Notes under the pieces: generated by a model
The model's input: the letters and a program-made list of their open reading frames with translations, nothing else
Database searches by the model: none
Told to the model about the DNA's origin: nothing
Made by a program: the position numbers and the translations under genes
DNA from: Ostreococcus mediterraneus
Taxonomy: Eukaryota; Chlorophyta; Mamiellophyceae; Mamiellales; Bathycoccaceae
Assembly (NCBI GenBank): GCA_012295225.1
Contig: WMKK01000008.1
Coordinates: 434,001-498,000, forward strand
Direction of reading: 5' to 3'
Length of the DNA stretch: 64,000 nucleotides
In this document: positions 27,546 through 36,791 of the stretch, one piece after another
Layout of the letters: each line of letters starts with the position of its first letter
Numbering within the stretch: position 1 is the stretch's first letter

Positions 27546-30173
27546 TCAAGGAATTGGGCGTAATTCTTTCGTTAACGAAACGAGAAGACGGTCGCAACGA
27601 GACTTGGACGTCGTCGGCGCACACATGAGGTAGACGACGTTACCGAGCGGACGCGCCTGAATGGAATGATTTCGAAGACGCATGACAACCTCGCGTGCGG
27701 CGTTTGAGCTGTAACCTCCATCGCCTTCGACCTCGAGTTCAACAGCTAAGACGCAGCCCTGACCAATGACGCGTCGAACGTTGCTCAACTTGGACATCTC
27801 TTTCAGCTTGTCTTCATCCCAGAGTTCACCGAGCGACAACGCTGGTGACGATGCAGACTCCTTTCCTGATGAACCAATCAAGTTTGGATTTTTACCAGCA
27901 TCTTTATATAGCGAGAGCGCTTTCGCGGCGACAGCACAGCCCATGGGATACGCCGTGTACGAATGACCGTGAAGCAAACCTTGCTCTTTTCCTGGTCCGT
28001 AAAACGCCGAGTACACGTCCTCCGTTGCAAGAGTAGCCGACATCGGCATCAAGCCGCCCGTGAGTAATTTTGCGTAGCAAGAAATATCAGGTTTTTCACC
28101 GATAATCTCCCAGGCTCCCTCTGTACCTAAACGCCAGATACCGGCGAAGACCTCGTCCAGCACAATTGGTATGCCGCGTGCGCGACACGCCTTCATCAAG
28201 ATATTTTGAAACAACGGATCTACGAGCACCATACCACCAGCGCCGTGTAAGACGGGTTCCATAATCAATGCACCAATATGCGAGATGGAAGCACTTTTTG
28301 CATCGCGCTCAGCTTGCTCAAATACGCTTTCAATAGCTCGGGTATATTCTCGAGCAAGTGGCGTATCTTGACGCGCCGACATGTCAAAAGCATCCGCTTT
28401 ATTCGTCCAACTTGTGTGCACCGAGACATCGTGAGCATTTTCGGAAAACAAAGGATCGGTGTCAGGCGTGATCCCAGTACTCGGCAAAGCAACAGTCCAG
28501 TGGCCATTCCTTATCGCAAGACTCGGAGGGTGAAGGAAAAGACCACGAGGTTGATACCACGGCGTTTGCATGGGTCCTGTAAAAATGCTTGGTGATTGCA
28601 TATCCATCGCCCCAAGCGTATCACCGTGATAAGAACCATCTAAAGCTAATATACGCAATGGTGGTAAATCTTTACGTCCAAGAATTTTCAAATCTTCTGC
28701 CCTTTGATCGCCATCTTTAGCAAGCAAGCCGGCGTTCACGTAATATTTTCTGAATGCCATCTTCAAACCAACCTCGGTGGCCGTCGATCCATTATCTGAA
28801 TAGAATACTCTGGATGCCCAACCGCGTCCCGGTCCTTCTAGTAGTGCTTTAGTAGCGTTGACTGCAGGTTCGTGAACATTTTCTGGAAACATAACGTGTC
28901 CATATCGCCCAGCTGCGTGCGTCGCCGTGCTCACCAACTCTTGTTGCAACTCTGGACTAAAACCTTGAGTCCACCAGCTCGCAGCACCATCGAACCTCAA
29001 CAAAACTGATCCGTCGTGCGAAACACCTGCACTTTTTGCGTATATAGCAAAATCTTCGCCGTATCTTCCATCAATCACCGTGACCGCGTCTCTTTCAACC
29101 ATCGCGTGTTGAGTAAATGGCCACCAGAACGTCTTTAACGCTTCATCTGGTAACTTGCGCAACGTTTCCAGGCGCCCTTCATGCGAGTTGATCAATTGTT
29201 GTACGAGATTGTCAAATGCTGGTTTCGACTTCTCGAGCCACGCATCTGCTTCACCTTGCAGTGGAAGAGCTGGAAGTATCGTGATGGGTGTCTGTCGTGG
29301 CAAAATGTTTACCATCGCTTTGTGGTTTGCTAAACCATCATCAGCCATAGCGATGGCAACAATGTCATACCCTCGCGCATAGAGCGACTCGTAGGCTGCA
29401 GTTGTGGTAGATATCCCACCTAAGCTACCATCACCGACAAGAATAGCTGGCAAACGTAGCGCACGCAACAGTTCGCATTGGAGGTTCCCCGACGGCCCAG
29501 GACTTGCCACCCCACCTGCGGTCTCGATCAACGCTAACGGTCGACTATCGCTTCCGCAAGTTTTGTTCGCAAACTCTTGCAAGTACTTTCCTGTCATCCG
29601 TACAATCTCTTCATCCATCACTGGACGACCTTCAAGCGCGGCACTTACGTGCGGTCCAGCCGCTTTACGCCAGGCATATATCGTGTGCGCCCACATTGGC
29701 GTTTCTCCTTCGAACGGACCAGATGGCGATGTTGATGCTGCAACTGCAGCATGTTCACCCATCGTCTCTACGCCTTTCGCAACTCGAGCAACGAATTCAG
29801 CATCAGAGTCCTCTGGGAACCCAGTCTGCACGGGTTTGAGAAACAGCGTCGGCGTTCCCGCGCGTCTCGCCGCTTGTGCTAGTCCACCAGAGACTAAGGT
29901 CTTGCCTACCCCGGTATTAGCTCCCCATATGACAAACGATGCGGTGCGCAAATCTACGTCGGCATCACTCGCGTATGCGCGACGATGGGTTGTCAAACGT
30001 GGCGCGCCTAACCACTTTTTACTCGACGCGCCTGAACGCCCGCACGACGCGCTTGTCGACGACACGAGTCGCTCGATGCGACGCGCAAAACTACCGATAA
30101 CGTCTGCTCTGTGCGTCCCGGATTTCAACGCTGTCGCGAGCGTTCGTCCGAGACGCACTTCCCGACGAGCCAT
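27546..30173 (-). CDS. BIO3-BIO1: Bifunctional dethiobiotin synthetase / DAPA aminotransferase
   Basis: An 875-residue fusion of two consecutive biotin-synthesis enzymes, as in the plant BIO3-BIO1 locus. Residues 1-60 form an Arg-rich, acid-poor mitochondrial presequence. The dethiobiotin synthetase half begins near residue 80 with FVIWGANTGVGKTLVSGGL (ATP-binding loop) and contains LFLKPVQTGF. The PLP-dependent aminotransferase half starts near residue 330 (FWWPFTQHAMVERDAV) and has YSDNGSTATEVGLK, LDGSYHGDTLG, the PLP aspartate in VLDEVFAG and the Schiff-base lysine in CYAKLLTGG. It converts KAPA to DAPA and then to dethiobiotin. ATG 30173 is the first in frame; the frame before it starts at GTG. 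It is divergent from CSN7 across only about 42 bp, so the promoter must be bidirectional or overlap coding sequence. Confidence 0.95.
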   Translation of the reverse strand: MARREVRLGRTLATALKSGTHRADVIGSFARRIERLVSSTSASCGRSGASSKKWLGAPRLTTHRRAYASDADVDLRTASFVIWGANTGVGKTLVSGGLAQAARRAGTPTLFLKPVQTGFPEDSDAEFVARVAKGVETMGEHAAVAASTSPSGPFEGETPMWAHTIYAWRKAAGPHVSAALEGRPVMDEEIVRMTGKYLQEFANKTCGSDSRPLALIETAGGVASPGPSGNLQCELLRALRLPAILVGDGSLGGISTTTAAYESLYARGYDIVAIAMADDGLANHKAMVNILPRQTPITILPALPLQGEADAWLEKSKPAFDNLVQQLINSHEGRLETLRKLPDEALKTFWWPFTQHAMVERDAVTVIDGRYGEDFAIYAKSAGVSHDGSVLLRFDGAASWWTQGFSPELQQELVSTATHAAGRYGHVMFPENVHEPAVNATKALLEGPGRGWASRVFYSDNGSTATEVGLKMAFRKYYVNAGLLAKDGDQRAEDLKILGRKDLPPLRILALDGSYHGDTLGAMDMQSPSIFTGPMQTPWYQPRGLFLHPPSLAIRNGHWTVALPSTGITPDTDPLFSENAHDVSVHTSWTNKADAFDMSARQDTPLAREYTRAIESVFEQAERDAKSASISHIGALIMEPVLHGAGGMVLVDPLFQNILMKACRARGIPIVLDEVFAGIWRLGTEGAWEIIGEKPDISCYAKLLTGGLMPMSATLATEDVYSAFYGPGKEQGLLHGHSYTAYPMGCAVAAKALSLYKDAGKNPNLIGSSGKESASSPALSLGELWDEDKLKEMSKLSNVRRVIGQGCVLAVELEVEGDGGYSSNAAREVVMRLRNHSIQARPLGNVVYLMCAPTTSKSRCDRLLVSLTKELRPIP

Positions 30174-30215
30174 GGCAGCGCACACTGCGGCAGTGCGCGA
30201 CGCGTCCAAAAACAC

Positions 30216-31007
30216 ATGGTGCACGACGCGCGCACCTCAGTGACGACAATGATGACGCCGACGACGACGAGCGATAGTTCTACCGAGCGTCTTCAACGTG
30301 CATCGGGAATAACGAATGCCGACGATCTCGTTGCGTTTATTGTGAACGACGTGCTCGAACGCCCGACGGTGATGCACTTTGCTGAGATTCTAGCTTTGGA
30401 CAACGTTCAAGCGCTGAAAGGTACACCACACGGCGGTGCGGTGTACGACGCACTTGAAATTTTTGCCTTTGGCACTTTCCAGGACTATCAAAGTCGTGGC
30501 TCGACTGTCCCACCGTTGACGACGAAACAAGAAAACAAACTGAAGCAACTCACGGTGTGCTCTGCGTGCGGAGACACTAGAACGTCATTGTCGTACGACA
30601 AGCTCTCGAACGAGCTTGGGATTTCATCCATACGAGAATTAGAGGACTTTTTGATTGATCAGTGCTTGTTCACGGGCACCGTTCGAGGTAAGCTTGATCC
30701 TAAAAATAAATGCTTCCACGTACACGGCGCCGCCGATCGGGACGTGCCGCTTTCACAACTCGATGATATTATAGCCAGCGTCTCGAGATGGCACGGCATC
30801 TCGGAAGCCATGTTGGAGAATCTGACTGCAAAAATTAACTGGGGTGCTGAAGAAAAAGCTAAAGCCGTAGAGCGCGATGGTCAAATCAAACTTGGTGTGG
30901 AGGAGTTGAGGAAACTCGTCGAAAACAACACTGAAGCAGGCTCGCGGCAAGAGTTGGACGACATGGACGAAGATGGGAAGAGCGTTGGGGCGAAACGAAG
31001 ACGATAG
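30216..31007 (+). CDS. CSN7: COP9 signalosome subunit 7 (PCI domain)
   Basis: A 263-residue PCI-domain protein best matching CSN7, a scaffold subunit of the COP9 signalosome that deneddylates cullin ubiquitin ligases. The PCI region spans about residues 30-190, with VLERPTVMHFAEILALDNV, YDALEIFAFGTFQDY and a winged-helix part (LSYDKLSNELGISSIRELEDFLIDQ). The C-terminal helix MLENLTAKINWGAEEKAKA resembles the CSN7 tail that joins the helical bundle. A basic, acidic-patterned C-terminus ends GAKRRR. ATG 30216 is listed; ATG 30249 (MMTPTTTSDSS) is equally plausible and would widen the promoter shared with BIO3-BIO1 to 75 bp. CSN7 versus eIF3m-type PCI proteins was decided on length and the tail. 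Confidence 0.83.
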   Translation: MVHDARTSVTTMMTPTTTSDSSTERLQRASGITNADDLVAFIVNDVLERPTVMHFAEILALDNVQALKGTPHGGAVYDALEIFAFGTFQDYQSRGSTVPPLTTKQENKLKQLTVCSACGDTRTSLSYDKLSNELGISSIRELEDFLIDQCLFTGTVRGKLDPKNKCFHVHGAADRDVPLSQLDDIIASVSRWHGISEAMLENLTAKINWGAEEKAKAVERDGQIKLGVEELRKLVENNTEAGSRQELDDMDEDGKSVGAKRRR

Positions 31008-31113
31008 AATAAATAGCGAACGACCTTAGAGGGCAGAATGATATGATGTAAGATTTTTGTCTGTTGAAATAAGAACACTACTTGATTTTGTCCTTTTGAC
31101 ACCCTATTGACGC

Positions 31114-32313
31114 TTACATCAAACCAACAGAGCCAACGCTCCAGACGCGGATGACGTTGTCCGTGTAACCAGTGTAGAGCGTGGAGCCGTCCGCCGACCA
31201 TTGGAGGGAGGTACAGTACGGCATGACGGACTTCTTGCCGAGCGGCGGGAATTCCGGGCGGAGTTCGTCGACGATGGACTTGGACTCAAGATCCCAGATC
31301 TTGACGCAAGACTCAGTCGCGGCGCACAACCAGTAGCGGTTCGGGGAGAAGCACAAGGCGTAGATGATGTCACCCGCATCGAGGGAGTACAAACGCTTGC
31401 CTTCACCCAAATCCCAGAGCATGGCAACGCCATCCTTACCACCAGACGCACACAAAGAACCATCCGGAGAGACGGTGACGGCGTTGATGTAGCCAGTGTG
31501 GCCGACCAAGTTGGTGCGGATCTTGCAGTTCGTGAGGTTCCAGACCTTCACGAGCTTATCCCAGCCACCAGACACGATGATCGGGTTGGAGGTCACCGGG
31601 GAGAAGCGAACGCACGAGACCCATTCGGAGTGCGCGTCGGCATCTTGGATGGTGTACTTGCACTCACCCAAAGTATTCCACAACTTGATAGTCTTATCGC
31701 GGGAGCCGGAAACAATTTGGCGGTTGTCGACGGAGAACGCGACGGACAACACATCCTTGGTATGGCCAACGAATCGGCGAGTGGTGGTACCCGTGTTCAA
31801 GTCCCAAAGGCGGAGAGTACCGTCCCAAGAACCCGAAAGCGCAAACTGGCCGTCGGACGAGATCACGACGTCTTGCACGAAGTGGGAGTGGCCGTGGAGA
31901 GAACGGCGCGGGTAACCATAGTTCTCTTCTTCACGGGTCAAGTTCCAAAGGATGACGGTCTTATCGCGGGAAGAAGACAAAAGGATGTCAGAGTTGTCCA
32001 ACGGGGTGGCGATGGACGTAACCCAGTTTTCGTGACTGCGTGCGTGCGAAGAGCGAGAGACGTAAGGTCAGAACATGCACGATACGACATCGAATCGCGC
32101 GAGAAAGCGCACATTGAAAAGTTCAATCGTTTAAGATTGGTTGTTTCATCAACCACTCGTCGCATCGCGCGTTTCAAGAGAGAGTTGCGCATCACGCCCG
32201 AAGGATCATTCAGACCCTACGGTGGACTGCCGCGAGCGAGAGAGAGCGCGGCGGCGTCGACGACAATGTACGTACCCCTTGAGCACACCTCGGAGTTGAA
32301 GTTGTTGCGCCAT
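31114..32313 (-). CDS. RACK1: RACK1 ribosomal scaffold WD40 protein, one intron
   Basis: Seven-bladed WD40 protein of the small ribosomal subunit that docks kinases and acts in translation control. The uninterrupted frame from 31114 lacks the RACK1 start. I find exon 1 at 32276-32313 ([13 protein letters not shown]), donor GTACGT, and exon 2 from 31114 to 32035 resuming as [12 protein letters not shown]. The join makes a Gly codon (GG/T) and gives 319 residues, the normal RACK1 length (about 317). WD motifs include VILWNL, LRLWDL, IKLWNT, VKVWNL, AMLWDL, VKIWDL and IRVWSV, with GH-WD spacing throughout. The C-terminus ends VGSVGLM. Codon use is strongly biased, as for a highly expressed gene, and this leaves long but meaningless open frames on the opposite strand. 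Confidence 0.97.
32036..32275 (-). other. Intron of RACK1 (240 nt)
   Basis: Bounded by GTACGT at the donor and CGCACGCAG at the acceptor, with CTGAC as a likely branch site near 32068-32072. At 240 nt it is about twice or more the length of the other introns seen here (53-143 nt). It carries three adjacent small hairpins and a TGATGA/CTGA pair, described under findings. Confidence 0.9.
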
Positions 32314-32819
32314 TTTTACGTTCGTGTAGTGTTCGATGCGATCGACGTCCGATGAACGTGCGTGGGAAAGAGACGGAACGCGTGACGCGCGTCGCGCTCA
32401 TAAAGCCCTAGCGGATTCAGTCGGGTCTGCGTAACCGACCGACTGGTCGCAGGGTCGTTGGCCAGTCGTGATTGGAGCATGCCACTTTCCCATCAGATTC
32501 CCTCGATCGAGGCGTGCGGTCGATGGATTTCAAATTCCATGCGTGCGCGATGTCGATCGAACGCACGCACGCGATCGATCGTGCTCGTCTGCTGCTCGTG
32601 GTTCGCGCGTTCGCTCGCGCGTGGACGATTTTTTGAGTTCGAGTTTGAAGTCGACGGCCGGCTTCGGCAAACACGCACGCGTAGTCCTCGCGCGTTAAGG
32701 AGTTGAGCGCATCACGGCAATTACGAGTGCGCGCGCGTTACAGGTGGCTACGCGCGACAGCTGCGCCGCGCGACGACGCGCGCTCACGCAATTCGTAGAG
32801 GCGAGGACAAGCGCACAGG
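32314..32819. promoter_or_regulatory. Divergent gap between RACK1 and ADA2
   Basis: About 506 bp holding both promoters. It includes ATAAAGCCCTAG near 32400 (AGGGCTTTAT on the RACK1 strand), an imperfect inverted repeat CGACTGG...CCAGTCG at about 32440-32468 and repeated TCGATCG units around 32505-32582. No gene or RNA is recognised. Confidence 0.4.
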
Positions 32820-34526
32820 ATGTCAAACGCACTCGTGCCTAAACGTAAACGAGTGGCGACGGAAAATGCGATGACAAAGCTCAACGCTAGTGGTGGCGAC
32901 CGAGCACTGTTTTATTGCAATTACTGCCAAAAAGACATCTCAAACGTGGTGCGAATTCGGTGCGCAACGTGCGTAGGTGTGGATCTTTGCGTCGAGTGTT
33001 TCTCAGTCGGCGTCGAGTTACACCCGCACAAAGCGTATCATCCATACAATGTGATCGACAACATGGCGTTCCCGTTGTTCACAAGAGATTGGGGCGCCGA
33101 TGAAGAGTTACTCCTCCTCGAAGCGGTTGAAATGTTCGGCTTAGGGAACTGGACTGAAGTGAGCGAGCACGTTGGAACAAAGACAAAAACAGAATGCCAC
33201 GCGCACTACTTCGACGTCTACGTCAAGTCACCGTGCGCGCCATTACCAGATATGTCGAAAATTCTAGGTAAAGGCGTTCCGCGCATGACACCAGAAGAGC
33301 TCAAGGCAGAGTCGGATAAGAAGGCTACAGAGTCCACAGAAGGCGACGAGGAAAAACTTCTCCTCGAGTCGCTCGCCAATCCAAACGAGGTGAAAACTGA
33401 AGGTAACATCCAAGAACTCACGGGTTATAATATCAAGCGCAACGAGTTTGATCCGGAGTACGACATGGATGCCGAGTTACCACTCGCTGAAATGGAATTT
33501 AGAGACAATGACACCGAGGAGGATGTCAGGATGAAGCTTCGGATGATTGAAATTTACAACGCTCGGTTACAAGAACGCGCTAGGCGAAAGCAATTCATAC
33601 TTGAACGCGAGTTGTTAAACGTGAAACGGCAGCAAATTGTCGAAAAGAAACGATCGCAGTACGAGCGTGACTTGCATGGCACTATGCGTGTATTCGCACG
33701 TTTTTTGACGAGCACCGAGTACAACATCTTGCTTGAAGGTTTGGCAACGGAACATCGTGTACGCACGCGCATCGCAGAGTTGAAAGAATATAGACGAAAT
33801 GGTATTCACACGATCGCTGAAGGTGAAGATTACGATACAGAAAAGCGTCGAAGAGAAACTGAGTTTGCACGCTTGCGTGCGATCGAGCATCCGACTAGCA
33901 AGAACATAGCCCAGGCGAATAAGTTCATCGTACGCGACGCGACTCAAGTGAACGAACAGCTGGCGCAGATTGAACGCGAGGAGAAGGCATCCATCATTCC
34001 GACCGGTCGTGTGCAACTTACAGGATCTATGCGTAAGACGTATTTGTCACTTGACCTTACTGATTTGCCTGGTGTGGACTTGTTGAATGATGCAGAGCGC
34101 GAGCTATGTACAACGTGCCGCCTGCTTCCGGTGCACTACTTGACCATCAAAGTCGGTTTGATGCGAGAGAGCCTGAAGACTGGTAAGCCCATACGTAAAC
34201 AGGATGTTCGTGACATGTTCAAGGTTGATCCACTCAAGGCTCTACGCGTGCATGAGCTTTTGCTTCAGCATGGGTGGGTGCTTGAAGGCAGCGCCGCCGA
34301 AAGGGATGCGGGAGAAGTCAGTCAGAAATCTTCCGTCAAGGATGAAGACGAGGAGATGGAAGAGGTAGAAGAGCAAGATGACGGCGAAAATGAGGAAGAA
34401 GAAGAATACGTCACGGGTGATGACGACGAAGTAGAGGAGGAGGAAGAGGACGAAGAAGAAGAAGAAGAAGAAGAAGAAGAAGAAGAAGAAGAAGAAGAAG
34501 AGGACGACGACGACAGCGAGGATTGA
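32820..34526 (+). CDS. ADA2: Transcriptional adaptor ADA2 (SAGA subunit)
   Basis: A 568-residue ADA2, which activates the GCN5 histone acetyltransferase in SAGA. An N-terminal ZZ zinc finger (about 30-75) has FYCNYCQKD, IRCATCVGVDLCVECF and its C-terminal His. A SANT/Myb domain follows (DWGADEELLLLEAVEMFGLGNWTEVSEHVG, about 90-140). The ADA2 middle region has FDPEYDMDAELPLAEMEF, the conserved block seen across the family. A C-terminal SWIRM domain (about 400-485) contains LPVHYLTIKVGLMRESLK and VDPLKALRVHELLLQHGW. Unusually, the protein continues into a tail of about 75 residues dominated by Glu and Asp, encoded by a GAA/GAG array (about 34370-34510). It is convergent with the DUF3685-like gene, with 67 bp between stops. 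Confidence 0.95.
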   Translation: MSNALVPKRKRVATENAMTKLNASGGDRALFYCNYCQKDISNVVRIRCATCVGVDLCVECFSVGVELHPHKAYHPYNVIDNMAFPLFTRDWGADEELLLLEAVEMFGLGNWTEVSEHVGTKTKTECHAHYFDVYVKSPCAPLPDMSKILGKGVPRMTPEELKAESDKKATESTEGDEEKLLLESLANPNEVKTEGNIQELTGYNIKRNEFDPEYDMDAELPLAEMEFRDNDTEEDVRMKLRMIEIYNARLQERARRKQFILERELLNVKRQQIVEKKRSQYERDLHGTMRVFARFLTSTEYNILLEGLATEHRVRTRIAELKEYRRNGIHTIAEGEDYDTEKRRRETEFARLRAIEHPTSKNIAQANKFIVRDATQVNEQLAQIEREEKASIIPTGRVQLTGSMRKTYLSLDLTDLPGVDLLNDAERELCTTCRLLPVHYLTIKVGLMRESLKTGKPIRKQDVRDMFKVDPLKALRVHELLLQHGWVLEGSAAERDAGEVSQKSSVKDEDEEMEEVEEQDDGENEEEEEYVTGDDDEVEEEEEDEEEEEEEEEEEEEEEEEDDDDSED

Positions 34527-34593
34527 TTAAATTCCGAAATAGATATTAATAAAATAGATAGAATTAAATCGAAAATCACTCAATAGGGCACAA

Positions 34594-36419
34594 TTAAGTA
34601 AACTTTATCCGATTATTCGAGCCCATACTCTCTTTGATTCCTCGATACACCAAACCAAGCGAACGTCCTAGAAAAATTGGTCAAAAAAGGTCATCGCACG
34701 AAATAATTAACAAGACTCACCGATTAAAGTCACGAGCAACCAAGACGCCACTCTACTGCAGTTATTCAAGGCGCTCTTGGCGATCGGTAAACACACATCC
34801 GCGACCTCGATCACCATCGAAACAGCTAGACGAAGTCCCTTCACCTCTTGAAGTTCCGGTTGACGGCAAACGTGGATTTTTCTCGTCACCAACTATGAAA
34901 TAATTAAATTAATTCGAGGCCAAAATTAAAATACGGCGATTAATTAATTTTCGCGCGCCGCTTAAGTGTGAAACTTACCTCGCCGTTTTCATTAACTCCC
35001 CACAGCTTATGCCAGTCTTCATACATCGCAAGAACGTCGTAATAATTTTTTTCGAGCCAACTTCGTATCGACGTCTCGTTGCGGAACTTTTCTAACGAAC
35101 GAGTGCTCTTCAGACGCACGTTTAGTGCGTCTCTAAACGGTGGAATGCGCACAATCGCTCCTGTTTCTTCTTCCAATACGACACCTCCGTTTACGGCGCC
35201 CTTGGCTGTGGCTTCGCGCGCACAAGTCACATAAGCTCCTGCCACGGAGTCGGCAATATTTAACACTATGTCTTGTAGCACCGTAACACACACCGAAGCC
35301 ATTGGCGAATTAAAGAATTCGAGCACAGTTTCGCCGTCATGATTTCGAACATTTAATTCCTTTTCATCGGCCACAATAATCTCTGCTTTCTCGCTCGCAA
35401 TCATGGAGTTCTGCAATTAATTCATGAGAAACCAATTAATTAATTAATTTCCAAGCAAACAACATACCTTGGCCAAATACATGAGCACGCTCGCGTACAG
35501 CGCCGCCTTGCTTCCTTCAAGGATTTGACCTACAGTTTAGACGATTAGAACACGCTGAAGTGAGCGTTGTTGTGACGACGTACCATTTTGCCAGATTTTC
35601 TCATCCGCAATGTCCCCAGCGGCTTGCACCACCCTAGCGCACCTGTCCTGAGACCCAACATCCAACGACAGCGAACCCATCCAATCGTTGGCGGAAACTT
35701 TTGCCACGGTCTGAATGACCTCACGTAAGCTTCCATTATTCTCTTCTATGTTTTCTAACGTCTCCTTCAGTGCTAACATCACTGCGGAGACGAGTTGTGC
35801 TCTTGAGCCGTCATTCAGCGCTTGTAGCTCAAGCTCTGGTGATGCGTCCTCTTGACCACGAGAATCCCACCATCCGATAGGAGCTATCTTACCACTGACA
35901 CCAGCTAATCCTTGACGAGCGGCATGAAAAATATCGTCTCTCCCGGCGTCCGGCTTGAGCAAACTAGCCGCTTGCGCTTGCGCGAGTTGGACGTCGGCGA
36001 CGCTCTCTTCTGCGCGCTCCAACTCCTCGTCCATCGTCAAGCTCAACTCTGTATCGGGTGCATCTTTACCAAGTAGGATTGGCAGCGCCTTTGATGCCTG
36101 TAATTTCGAAATGCTCGAGTCAGTCGACTTGAAGTTTGCGAGACTTTTCGCTTTCCAAGTGGTTGAGCGAAACCACCGGATGTAATAAACGTCCTTCCGT
36201 GCGCGATTTAACGTAGCTCATGCGACGCACGCAATCGTAAATTGGACGTACTCTATCCATGAATACTCCTACGCTGTTGCGCATGTCATCCAGGAGGTCT
36301 CGCGACGTCGCTCGGGGCGAACGCGCGGCAAACCTGTCAACTTTTCTGCCCACAGTGCGCCGAATCCTCGTACGAACCGTCGTGTTCGATGCGCGCGATG
36401 GCGTCGCCACGGCGTACAT
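34594..36419 (-). CDS. DUF3685-like plastid protein, six exons
   Basis: A spliced gene for about 498 residues. Exons read from the sequence: 36419-36177, 36097-35584, 35529-35468, 35410-34979, 34892-34721 and 34667-34594. Donors are GTGGTT (weak), GTACGT, GTATGT, GTAAGT and GTGAGT; acceptors are TTACAG, CTGTAG, TTGCAG, CATAG and TTCTAG. Joins give continuous protein such as IWQNGQILEGSKAAL, MYLAKNSMIASEK, ENGELVTRKIH and LVTLIGRSLGLVYRGI. The N-terminus (MYAVATPSRASNTT) looks like a chloroplast transit peptide. The C-terminal SWLLVTLIGRSLGLVYRGI and NYYDVLAMYEDWHKLWG blocks resemble DUF3685, a family of cyanobacteria and plastids of unknown role. The first junction is uncertain: a read-through in the exon-2 frame gives RWFRSTTWKAKSLA upstream but soon meets a stop. 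The family call is from memory. Confidence 0.78.
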
Positions 36420-36791
36420 GATTCAAGACTGGAACCTCAAATGATATGTCGCCGAGAAGTGTCGATGCGAGGCGTCTCGGCAGTCGGAAACGTCGCCGAG
36501 ACGCCGCGCGCGTGCGCTTTTCGAGCTTTTCGCCGTGTGCAACCGTGATAAAGAACCTTAAATAGACTACATCGTCTTAAGTATTTCACATTACGTGCTG
36601 AATTTCCTAGTATTTTTAATCAGATCCTATACCCCTGCCGACTCGTNGAAACCCATTTTTCTCGGCTCGTTTCGCCCGAACGCGTCCCGTCGTCGCGGCC
36701 CCGTTCGAAAAATTGAACGAGAAAATTGAAATGCGTGCGTGCTTGACGAACGACTAAGCCGCACACGACGTCACAGTGTGGCGCGTATACC
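36420..36791. promoter_or_regulatory. Divergent gap, DUF3685-like and rhodanese genes
   Basis: A 372-bp gap with GCCGAGA/CGCCGAGACGCC repeats near 36450-36505, then an AT-richer part (36540-36630) and one undetermined base near 36647. It probably carries both promoters; no RNA or further gene is seen. Confidence 0.35.

Noticed and set aside
31201-32355. Long plus-strand open frame (over 380 codons) opposite RACK1
   Set aside because: It is the mirror of the strongly biased RACK1 codons; no domain, and the RACK1 exons and splice signals explain the region.
34322-34579. Minus-strand Ser-rich frame opposite the ADA2 tail
   Set aside because: It is the complement of the GAA/GAG array and has no non-repeat sequence of note.
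34893-34978. AT-rich TTAATTAATT tracts as possible transposon ends or an origin
   Set aside because: They lie inside introns bounded by good splice sites and joining one protein; no terminal repeats, target duplications or transposase.
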